Notes under the pieces: model-generated
What the model saw: only the letters and a program-made list of their open reading frames with translations
Databases searched by the model: none
What the model was told of the DNA's origin: nothing
Shown here: in pieces, positions 35,826-42,315 of the stretch
Position numbering within the stretch: the first letter of the stretch is position 1
Layout: each line of letters begins with the position of its first letter
Position numbers and translations under genes: made by a program
Assembly (NCBI RefSeq): GCF_014196535.1
Contig: NZ_JACIDU010000002.1
Coordinates: 310,001-374,000 of the forward strand
Reading direction: 5' to 3'
Length of the DNA stretch: 64,000 nucleotides
Source: Allorhizobium borbori
GTDB lineage: Bacteria; Pseudomonadota; Alphaproteobacteria; Rhizobiales; Rhizobiaceae

Positions 35826-36578
35826 ATGACCAAGACCGTCCTGATCACCGGCGCCACCGCCGGCTTCGGCGCCGCCAGCGCTCGCCTTTTCGCCCAGAAT
35901 GGCTGGAACGTCATCGGCACCGGCCGTCGCGCCGACCGTCTCCAGGGCCTGAAGGATGAGTTGGGTGATGCCTTCCATGCCGCCGTCTTCGACATTACCG
36001 ACGAGGACGCGATGCTCGCCGCTATCGAGGCCCTGCCGGAAAAGTTCAAGGGCATCGATCTGCTGATCAATAATGCCGGCCTCGCGCTTGGCACCGGCCC
36101 GGCCCCGACGGGCACCAAGCTTTCCGAATGGAAGACGATGATTTCGACCAACGTCACGGCGCTGGTCACGATTACCCATCACCTGCTGCCCACGCTCATC
36201 GAGCGCAAGGGCGGCATCATCAACCTTGCCTCCGTCGCCTCAACCTATCCCTATTCGGGCGGCAACGTCTATGGCGGCACCAAGGCCTTCGTGCGCCAGT
36301 TCTCGCTTGGCCTACGTTCGGATCTGCATGGCAAGGGCGTACGCGTCACCTCCATCGAGCCGGGCATGTGCGAGACGGAGTTCACCATCGTGCGCACCGG
36401 CGGCAACAAGGAAGCCTCGGACAATCTCTACAAGGGCGTGAACCCGCTGACGGCGGAAGACATTGCCGGCACGCTCTACTGGGTGGCGACGCTTCCGCCC
36501 CACATGAACATCAATGCGGTGGAACTGATGCCGGTTCACCAGTCCTTTGCCGGTTTCCAGGTGTTCCGCGAAGCCTGA
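35826..36578 (+). CDS. Short-chain dehydrogenase/reductase, YdfG-like
   Basis: A 250-residue classical SDR. The cofactor motif is TGATAGFG at residues 8-15 with GTGRRADRL behind strand 2, favouring NADP(H). NNAGLALG is the structural motif, and the catalytic set is Ser in NLASVAS with Tyr149 and Lys153 (YGGTK). The C-terminal PPHMNINAVELMPVHQSFAGF resembles E. coli YdfG, an NADP-dependent 3-hydroxy acid (serine, allo-threonine) dehydrogenase. A hydroxy-amino-acid substrate fits the convergent threonine/serine dehydratase that abuts it, but the substrate is not proven. Confidence 0.9.
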   Translation: MTKTVLITGATAGFGAASARLFAQNGWNVIGTGRRADRLQGLKDELGDAFHAAVFDITDEDAMLAAIEALPEKFKGIDLLINNAGLALGTGPAPTGTKLSEWKTMISTNVTALVTITHHLLPTLIERKGGIINLASVASTYPYSGGNVYGGTKAFVRQFSLGLRSDLHGKGVRVTSIEPGMCETEFTIVRTGGNKEASDNLYKGVNPLTAEDIAGTLYWVATLPPHMNINAVELMPVHQSFAGFQVFREA

Positions 36579-37556
36579 TCAGTCCGCATATTTCTCAAGG
36601 GCGGCGCGAAACAGCGCGCCGTCCACATTACCGCCGGAAGCAACGGCAATCGCCGTGTCGGACTTCAGCTCTCCACCGCGAAACAGCGCGGCGGCCACCG
36701 CCACCGCTCCGCCCGGCTCGATCACGATCTTCAGCCGCGTGAAGGCGAGCGCCATCGCCCGCAGCACTTCGTCTTCATTCACCGCAATGCCTGCACCGCA
36801 CAGACGCTTCAGGATCGGGAAGGTGATGTCTCCCGGCTGCGGCGTGATGATCGCATCGCACAGTGAGCCGGAAAGCTGCGCATTGCGCTGGATCGTGCCC
36901 GTCGCCAGTGAGCGGGCGGTATCGTCGAACCCCTCCGGTTCGCAGGAGCGCACGATCAAGCCCGGCGCCTGCGCCTCGAGCGCCAGCGCAATCCCGCTCG
37001 TCAGTCCGCCGCCGCCGCAGGGCACCAGCACCTCACCGCCGGAAACCCCTTCCTCCAGCGCCTGTTCGGCAATTTCCAGCCCGACGGTTGCCTGACCGGC
37101 AATCACCAGCGGCTCGTCAAAGGGCTTCACCAGCGTCAACCCGCGTTCGGCGGAAAGCGTCGCGCCGATGGCGTCGCGGTCCTCGGTCGCCCGGTCGTAG
37201 AGTACCACCTCGGCCCCGAAGGCGCGGGTGTTGGCGATCTTCAGCTTCGGTGCATCGGAGGGCATGATGATGACGCAGGCAATGCCATGAAGCCTGGCAG
37301 CATAGGCCACACCCTGCGCATGGTTGCCGGAGGAAAAGGCGATGACGCCGCGCTGGCGCACGTCGGGCTCAAGCCCGGACACCGCCGACCAGCCGCCGCG
37401 AAACTTGAAAGAACCGGTGTGCTGCAGGCATTCCGCCTTTACGAACACCCTCCGCCCGGCCACCTCATCCAGAAATGGCGACGACAGAAGCGGCGTGCGC
37501 CGCGCGCGGCCGGCAAGACGGCTGGCTGCGGCTTCGATCATGGCAAGGCTGGTCAT
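36579..37556 (-). CDS. PLP-dependent threonine/serine dehydratase
   Basis: A 325-residue fold-type II PLP enzyme. The PLP lysine is Lys51 in GSFKFRGG. SSGNHAQGVAYAARL binds the substrate carboxylate, and the phosphate loop is VPCGGGGLTSGIAL. No C-terminal ACT domain is present, so it is the short catabolic or serine/threonine ammonia-lyase type and not the regulated biosynthetic IlvA. Hydroxy-aspartate dehydratase and serine racemase are related alternatives. Its stop abuts the stop of the SDR gene with no gap. Confidence 0.88.
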   Translation of the reverse strand: MTSLAMIEAAASRLAGRARRTPLLSSPFLDEVAGRRVFVKAECLQHTGSFKFRGGWSAVSGLEPDVRQRGVIAFSSGNHAQGVAYAARLHGIACVIIMPSDAPKLKIANTRAFGAEVVLYDRATEDRDAIGATLSAERGLTLVKPFDEPLVIAGQATVGLEIAEQALEEGVSGGEVLVPCGGGGLTSGIALALEAQAPGLIVRSCEPEGFDDTARSLATGTIQRNAQLSGSLCDAIITPQPGDITFPILKRLCGAGIAVNEDEVLRAMALAFTRLKIVIEPGGAVAVAAALFRGGELKSDTAIAVASGGNVDGALFRAALEKYAD

Positions 37557-37640
37557 TCGGGGCTCCGGTCGTGGGCAGGGCAGAAAGGAATGGCTTTCGG
37601 GCCGCTAGACTCGTGTGCCGCCAACAGCTTGTCCAGCCTG

Positions 37641-37661
37641 GGATTGTCCGGGAGACAATCC
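37641..37661. promoter_or_regulatory. Perfect GGATTGTC-N5-GACAATCC operator-like palindrome
   Basis: GGATTGTC (37641-37648) and GACAATCC (37654-37661) form a perfect 8-bp dyad with a 5-base centre. It lies in the 248-bp divergent region between the dehydratase and kdsD. The TTGTC...GACAA form resembles GntR-type operators. The cognate regulator is not in view. Confidence 0.45.
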
Positions 37662-37804
37662 GGCGCGTCACAGCATCGCAACGGAAAATGGCTCATTCAC
37701 ACCGGTCCGGCTTGCCTTTTTCGGGAATTTGGTGCCATTACCCGCGCAAAAGGTCGCGCCTCCGGCCCTTCGGGCCACACCGCTTCGATGAAAGGCTTTA
37801 TTCC

Positions 37805-38758
37805 GTGAGCAGCTCCCTCGACATCGCCCGCCAGACCATCCGCATCGAAATCGAAGCGCTGGAAGCCATGGTCAACCGCCTCGGCGCCGACTTCGAAAAG
37901 GCGGTCGACGTCATCATGGAAGCGCGCGGGCGCGTCATCGTCGTCGGCATGGGCAAGTCGGGCATCATCGGCCAGAAGATCGCCGCGACGCTGGCTTCCA
38001 CCGGCACGCCGGCCTTCTTCGTGCATCCCGGTGAAGCGTTCCACGGCGATCTCGGCATGATCAAGCCGATCGACGTCATCCTGATGATTTCCAACAGCGG
38101 CGAGACCGAAGAGGTCGTGCGCCTGCTGCCCTTCATGCAGCACCAACAGAACAAGATCATTGCCATGACGGGCAAGAAGGAATCGACGCTGGCTCGCAAC
38201 GCCGACCTCGTGCTGGACATTTTCGTGGAGCGCGAAGCCTGCAACAACAATCTGGCACCGACCACCTCCACCACCGCGACACTGGTGATGGGCGATGCGC
38301 TGGCCGTCGCTCTTTCGGAAAAGCGCAACTTCCGGCCGGAAGACTTCGCCCGCTTTCATCCCGGCGGCAGCCTTGGCCGCAAGCTGCTGACCCGCGTCGT
38401 GGATGTGATGCACAAGGACAACCTGCCCCGCTGCAGCATGGATGCCAGCTTTCGGACCGTCATTGGCGAAATCACCGCCGGTCGCCTCGGTCTGGTGCTG
38501 GTGATGGACGACGGTGAACTGCGTGGCATCATCACGGACGGCGACGTGCGCCGCGCCTTCGAAAAATACGAGAACATCACCACGATCTCGGCCGAAGCGA
38601 TCATGACCCGCACGCCGAAGACCGTCACCTCCGACAAGCGCTTTTCGGAAGCCGAAGAACAGATGCTGGCCCAGAAGGTCAATTCGCTCGTCGTGGTCGA
38701 TGCGGAGAACAAGGTGGTCGGCGTTCTCCAGATCTACGACGTCAACCGCAAGATCTGA
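37805..38758 (+). CDS. kdsD: D-arabinose 5-phosphate isomerase (KdsD/KpsF family)
   Basis: Isomerises ribulose 5-phosphate to arabinose 5-phosphate, the first step towards Kdo for lipopolysaccharide or capsule. It has 317 residues. The N-terminal SIS sugar-isomerase domain (about 30-180) has GMGKSGIIGQKIAATLASTG, HPGEAFHGDLGM and NSGETEEVVRL. Two CBS domains follow (about 200-317, with MHKDNLPRC and MTRTPKTVTSD). No ATG fits; GTG 37805 with AAAGG nine bases upstream gives the family N-terminus. It stands alone, followed by a hairpin and the convergent thiY gene. Confidence 0.93.
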   Translation: MSSSLDIARQTIRIEIEALEAMVNRLGADFEKAVDVIMEARGRVIVVGMGKSGIIGQKIAATLASTGTPAFFVHPGEAFHGDLGMIKPIDVILMISNSGETEEVVRLLPFMQHQQNKIIAMTGKKESTLARNADLVLDIFVEREACNNNLAPTTSTTATLVMGDALAVALSEKRNFRPEDFARFHPGGSLGRKLLTRVVDVMHKDNLPRCSMDASFRTVIGEITAGRLGLVLVMDDGELRGIITDGDVRRAFEKYENITTISAEAIMTRTPKTVTSDKRFSEAEEQMLAQKVNSLVVVDAENKVVGVLQIYDVNRKI

Positions 38759-38765
38759 GCGGGAA

Positions 38766-38787
38766 AGGGCGGCGCATCCGCCGCCCT
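38766..38787. terminator. Convergent hairpin between kdsD and thiY
   Basis: AGGGCGGCG pairs with CGCCGCCCT around the loop CATC, flanked by GGGA and TCCC. It occupies the 34-bp gap between two convergent genes. U-tracts are short on both strands. Confidence 0.5.
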
Positions 38788-38792
38788 CCCGA

Positions 38793-39728
38793 TTACTGCA
38801 GTTCGACCGCGACATCCTCGACGGCCGGCGCCTTGTCGATCAGCCCGCCCTCTTTCATGAACGCGCCGAAGCGGGCATAGCGTTCGCGGTCGAGCGCCGC
38901 CGGACGCTTGGCGAAGCGGGGCAGCGTATCGACCCAGGCCTGCTTGTTGAGGGCATCGTCGAGGTTCGGATAGGCCTTGACGAAGAGCGCCCAGGCTTCG
39001 TCCGAGTGGTTGGTCAGCCAGATCGCCCCTTCTTCCACAGCGCCGAGGAAGCGCTTCAGGCGGTCGTCCTTGAGAAGATCGGGCCGCGTCACGAAGATCA
39101 GCTCGTCATAGACCGGCACGCCGTTTTCTTCCGGGTAGAAGGCGCGCGCCGTCTTGCCCTCCAGCTTCATCTGCGTGTGTTCAAAGTTGCGGAAGCCGCC
39201 GACCGTCGCGTCCACCTGCCCGGAAATCAGCGCCGGTGTCAGCGCGAAGTTGACGTTGATCAGTTCGACGCCGTCCTTCTTCGCCCCGGCATTTTCCAGC
39301 ATGCGCCCGAGCATGACCTGCTCGAACCCGGCAACCGAAAAGCCGACCTTCTTGCCCGCCAGATCGGCCAGCGACTTGATCGGCCCATCCGCCAGTACCG
39401 TCACAGAATTCAACGGCGTTTCCACCAGCGTGCCGAAGCGCACGAGGTTAACCCCGGCAGCATGATCCAGATAAAGGTTGGGCTGATAGTGGATGCCGAC
39501 CTCGGCCTGCCCCGAAGCAACCGCCCGTGGCACGATGGAAGGATCGGCGGGTGGCAGAAGCTCGACGTCGAGCCCGGCCTTTTCGAACAGGCCGCGCTCC
39601 TTCGCCACCACCAGCGGCGCATGGTCGGGATTGACGAACCATTCGAGCAAAACCGTCAGCTTGTCGGCAGCCTGAACCTGGGTGGCGGCAAGGCCAAGGG
39701 CCAGCGCCAGTGCGAGTTTGCGGATCAT
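38793..39728 (-). CDS. thiY: Thiamine-precursor ABC transporter substrate-binding protein (ThiY/NMT1-like)
   Basis: A 311-residue periplasmic protein with a signal peptide ending AAD near residue 21. Its mature start LTVLLEWFVNPDHAPLVVAK is the hallmark of the ThiY/NMT1 group, which binds formylaminopyrimidine and related thiamine pyrimidines. Other family blocks are SGQAEVGIHYQPNLYL and GKKVGFSVAGFEQVML. It is the second gene behind a TPP riboswitch and follows a matching permease by 29 bp, which strongly supports a role in thiamine-precursor import. No ThiZ ATPase gene follows; the convergent kdsD gene ends 34 bp away. Confidence 0.9.
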   Translation of the reverse strand: MIRKLALALALGLAATQVQAADKLTVLLEWFVNPDHAPLVVAKERGLFEKAGLDVELLPPADPSIVPRAVASGQAEVGIHYQPNLYLDHAAGVNLVRFGTLVETPLNSVTVLADGPIKSLADLAGKKVGFSVAGFEQVMLGRMLENAGAKKDGVELINVNFALTPALISGQVDATVGGFRNFEHTQMKLEGKTARAFYPEENGVPVYDELIFVTRPDLLKDDRLKRFLGAVEEGAIWLTNHSDEAWALFVKAYPNLDDALNKQAWVDTLPRFAKRPAALDRERYARFGAFMKEGGLIDKAPAVEDVAVELQ

Positions 39729-39757
39729 GATGTTTCCTTCTTCATTGGGAACGGATT

Positions 39758-40501
39758 TCAGGCGGCGGGCGCCCAGCGGATGAAAAGCGGTGCGGCGCGA
39801 TGGACGATGGCGCGCAGAAGAATGGCTTCGACGGCGAGGATCGCCATCGCGGCAAAGACCGTGCCCGTCTGCATGCGGGCATTGGCCTCAACCATGACAT
39901 AGCCGAGCCCGGCAGAGGCCCCGACCCATTCGCCGACAACGGCCCCAAGCGGCGCCAGAGGTGCAGCCACTCGCAATCCGGAAAAAAGCGCCGGCAAGGC
40001 CAGCGGAATGCGAATGTGGCGGATCGTCTGCCAGCGGCTCGCCTCGGTCAGCGCGGCGGCATCGATAATGTCGGAGTGAATGTTGCGCAGCCCGTCGGCA
40101 AAAGCGGAGGCGACGGGGAAGAAGATGATGATCGTCGTCATCACCACCTTGGAGGCCATGCCGAAACCGAACCACAGGACAAGCAGCGGCGCGATAACGA
40201 AGACCGGGAAGCTTTGCAGCACCACCACCGCCGGCCACACCAGCCGTTCCACCCTGGGCAGCGCAGTCACGACGAGCGCCGTCACGATGCCGAGCACGGA
40301 GCCGGCAACGAAGCCGGCAAGGATTTCCGACAGGGTGATCAGCGCATGGGTGGCAAGAAAGCCCGGCCGCGACCAGAAGGCCTCCGCCACGGCCTGCGGT
40401 GCCGGCAGGATGTAACGCGGCGGCGCAAACACCCAGACCATGGCCTGCCAGAGGCCGAGCAGAAAAAGCGTGTTGCGCAGGCTTGCGCCGAGAAGCCGCA
40501 T
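39758..40501 (-). CDS. thiX: Thiamine-precursor ABC transporter permease (ThiX)
   Basis: Inner-membrane permease of 247 residues from ATG 40501, with about six helices and an EAA loop (DIIDAAALTEASRWQTIRHI). PPRYILPAPQAVAEAF at the N-terminus is typical of ThiX/SsuC relatives. No Shine-Dalgarno precedes ATG 40501, and an in-frame TTG at 40534 has none either. A 14-codon ORF with a good site ends two bases upstream of ATG 40501, so start by translational coupling is plausible. It lies downstream of a TPP riboswitch and upstream of thiY. Confidence 0.88.
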   Translation of the reverse strand: MRLLGASLRNTLFLLGLWQAMVWVFAPPRYILPAPQAVAEAFWSRPGFLATHALITLSEILAGFVAGSVLGIVTALVVTALPRVERLVWPAVVVLQSFPVFVIAPLLVLWFGFGMASKVVMTTIIIFFPVASAFADGLRNIHSDIIDAAALTEASRWQTIRHIRIPLALPALFSGLRVAAPLAPLGAVVGEWVGASAGLGYVMVEANARMQTGTVFAAMAILAVEAILLRAIVHRAAPLFIRWAPAA

Positions 40502-40503
40502 GG

Positions 40504-40548
40504 TCAGGCCACGGGAACGCAGAATGGGCGGCAAACGGTCAACGGCAT
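40504..40548 (-). CDS. Putative 14-residue leader peptide before thiX
   Basis: ATG at 40548 has GGAG eight bases upstream, the only convincing ribosome site between the TPP riboswitch and thiX. The ORF encodes MPLTVCRPFCVPVA and stops two bases before the thiX ATG. It could load ribosomes for thiX so that the riboswitch controls translation through it. A sequence error creating a frameshift at the thiX start is the alternative. Existence as a peptide is not shown. Confidence 0.3.
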   Translation of the reverse strand: MPLTVCRPFCVPVA

Positions 40549-40628
40549 GGGGCGATCTCCAGCAAACGAGCCACGGAAATCCGGAATGCGCGAAGAAGAA
40601 GGAAAGCCTCGACGATGACGGGCCGCAA

Positions 40629-40716
40629 TTTCCGTTCCTACGCCGGCATGACCCGGATCAGGTTCAAGGGTCCGGCTCACCGCCATCTCAGCACCGTTTG
40701 GTGCTCCCCTCGGAAT
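40629..40716 (-). promoter_or_regulatory. TPP riboswitch (THI-box) upstream of thiXY
   Basis: On the minus strand the core reads GCTGAGATGGCGG, then ACCCTTGAACCTGATCCGGG and TCATGCCGGCGTAGGAA, the THI-box consensus. P1 is closed by TTCCG with CGGAA (plus-strand 40711-40715 and 40630-40634). GGTGC and GCACC arms lie in the variable helix. About 128 bases separate it from thiX. It makes import of thiamine precursors respond to TPP, in parallel with the thiMED riboswitch. Confidence 0.95.
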
Positions 40717-40827
40717 GGTGGCGAAGATGCGGGAGGTGCCCCCTAAAGTCAAGCGCGGACAAATACGCATGGGCTTGGCGAAAAAATCGGCATTGAGAAC
40801 AAATTTCCACCGAACGGGCCTGTTCGC

Positions 40828-40881
40828 GCCGGGGAACCGGTGCTATGGGAGCCGCGTGATCAAGCCCGGCAGTTCCCCGGC
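40828..40881 (+). promoter_or_regulatory. 10-bp stem in the serA leader
   Basis: GCCGGGGAAC (40828-40837) pairs perfectly with GTTCCCCGGC (40872-40881), enclosing a 34-base loop that contains the start of a 30-codon ORF. It lies about 90 bp before serA. A structured leader is likely. It might correspond to the alphaproteobacterial serC/serA leader motif described in comparative RNA surveys, but I cannot confirm the match. Confidence 0.4.
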
Positions 40882-40948
40882 TTCGCCTCCCTTCCCCAAA
40901 GCGGGCGACGAGCAGCCGGCGCCCTGTTGCGGCCTGGCACATCCTTGA
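40856..40948 (+). CDS. Putative 30-residue leader ORF upstream of serA
   Basis: GTG at 40856 has GGGAG four bases upstream and opens a 30-codon ORF ending 24 bp before serA. The peptide has adjacent serines (codons AGT TCC) and near its end Cys-Cys-Gly, all products of the serine branch that SerA starts. The Ser codons overlap the 3' arm of a 10-bp stem. This would suit ribosome-mediated control, but the peptide is proline- and alanine-rich and may be chance. Confidence 0.25.
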   Translation: MIKPGSSPASPPFPKAGDEQPAPCCGLAHP

Positions 40949-40972
40949 CCATCCACTGCTGGAAGTAACGCT

Positions 40973-42211
40973 ATGACCCAACGCCTTTCCCTGCCGCGTG
41001 ACCGTATTTCCGTTCTCCTTCTCGAGGGCATCAGCCAGACGGCGGTGGAATATTTCAAGTCCTCCGGTTACACCAACCTGACGCACCTCACGAAGGCGCT
41101 GGACGGCGACGCCCTGAAGGAAGCCATCGCAAGCGCCCACATCATCGGCATCCGTTCGCGCACGCAGTTGACGGAAGAAATCTTCGCCGCCGCCAACAAG
41201 CTGATGGCTGTCGGCTGCTTCTCCGTCGGCACCAACCAGGTGGAACTGGACGCTGCCCGCAAGCGCGGCATTCCGGTGTTCAACGCCCCTTATTCCAACA
41301 CCCGTTCGGTGGCCGAACTGGTGATCGGCGAAATCGTCATGCTGACGCGCCGTATCTTCCCGCGTTCGGTGGCCGCCCACGAAGGTGGCTGGGACAAGTC
41401 CGCCAACGGCAGCCATGAAATGCGCGGCAAGACGCTCGGTATCGTCGGCTATGGCAATATCGGTTCGCAGCTCAGCGTGCTCGCAGAGGCGATGGGCATG
41501 ACCGTGCGTTACTTCGACGTCGCAGACAAGCTGCGTCAGGGCAATGCCGAACCCACCGCAACGCTCGCGGAATTGCTGGCGACCTCCGATTTCATCACGC
41601 TGCATGTGCCGGAGAACGATTCGACGCAGAACATGATCGGCGAAACCGAACTGCGCACGATGAAGAAGGGCTCCTTCCTCATCAACAATTCGCGCGGCAC
41701 GGTTGTCGATCTTGAGGCGCTGGCCAAAGCGTTGAAGGACGGCCACCTTGCCGGGGCGGCTGTTGACGTGTTCCCGGAAGAGCCCGCCTCCAACAAGCAG
41801 CGCTTCGAAAGCCCGATTCAGGGCCTCGACAACGTCATCCTGACGCCGCATATCGGCGGTTCGACGGAAGAAGCGCAGGAGCGCATCGGCACCGAGGTTT
41901 CCCGCAAGCTGGTCGAATATTCCGACGTCGGCTCGACGCTCGGCGCGGTCAACTTCCCGCAGGTGCAACTGCCGCCGCGTCCGAACGGCACACGCTTCAT
42001 CCACGTCCACGAGAACCGTCCGGGCATGCTGAACAGCCTCAACACGATCTTCTCGTCGCGCGGCCTCAACATCGTCGGCCAGTTCCTGCAGACCGATGGC
42101 GAGACCGGCTATGTGGTGATCGAGGCCGAAGGTGCGGGCGACTTCGCCGACGACGTGCTGGAAGCGCTGCGCGCCATTCCGGGCACGATCCGCACCCGCC
42201 TGCTCTACTGA
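40973..42211 (+). CDS. serA: D-3-phosphoglycerate dehydrogenase
   Basis: First enzyme of serine synthesis, oxidising 3-phosphoglycerate with NAD. It has 412 residues, the E. coli-length type. The substrate domain has GCFSVGTNQVELDAA, and the NAD fold GIVGYGNIGSQ is followed by Asp in YFDV. The catalytic Arg and Glu lie in NNSRGTVVDLEAL and AAVDVFPEEP, and the active-site His is in LTPHIGGSTEEAQ. A C-terminal ACT domain (about 340-412) binds serine for feedback inhibition. GGAAG precedes the ATG. It is not beside serC; a strong terminator follows. Confidence 0.96.
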   Translation: MTQRLSLPRDRISVLLLEGISQTAVEYFKSSGYTNLTHLTKALDGDALKEAIASAHIIGIRSRTQLTEEIFAAANKLMAVGCFSVGTNQVELDAARKRGIPVFNAPYSNTRSVAELVIGEIVMLTRRIFPRSVAAHEGGWDKSANGSHEMRGKTLGIVGYGNIGSQLSVLAEAMGMTVRYFDVADKLRQGNAEPTATLAELLATSDFITLHVPENDSTQNMIGETELRTMKKGSFLINNSRGTVVDLEALAKALKDGHLAGAAVDVFPEEPASNKQRFESPIQGLDNVILTPHIGGSTEEAQERIGTEVSRKLVEYSDVGSTLGAVNFPQVQLPPRPNGTRFIHVHENRPGMLNSLNTIFSSRGLNIVGQFLQTDGETGYVVIEAEGAGDFADDVLEALRAIPGTIRTRLLY

Positions 42212-42233
42212 TCCCGATCGGGTTCATGACAAC

Positions 42234-42272
42234 AAAAAAGCCCGCCCGGCAGATATACCGGGCGGGCTTTTT
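42234..42272. terminator. Bidirectional intrinsic terminator between serA and a chemoreceptor gene
   Basis: GCCCGCCCGG pairs perfectly with CCGGGCGGGC around an 8-base loop, flanked by AAAAAA on the left and TTTTT on the right. It therefore works for serA (+) and the converging chemoreceptor gene (-). Confidence 0.95.
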
Positions 42273-42315
42273 CGTTTGCGGGGCAAGAAGGGCGAAAACG
42301 CGCCTCCCTCCCGTC

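Noticed and set aside
37287-37808. Plus-strand ORF running into the kdsD start
   Set aside because: Mostly antisense to the dehydratase; translation unrelated to any family; the kdsD frame starts well at GTG 37805.
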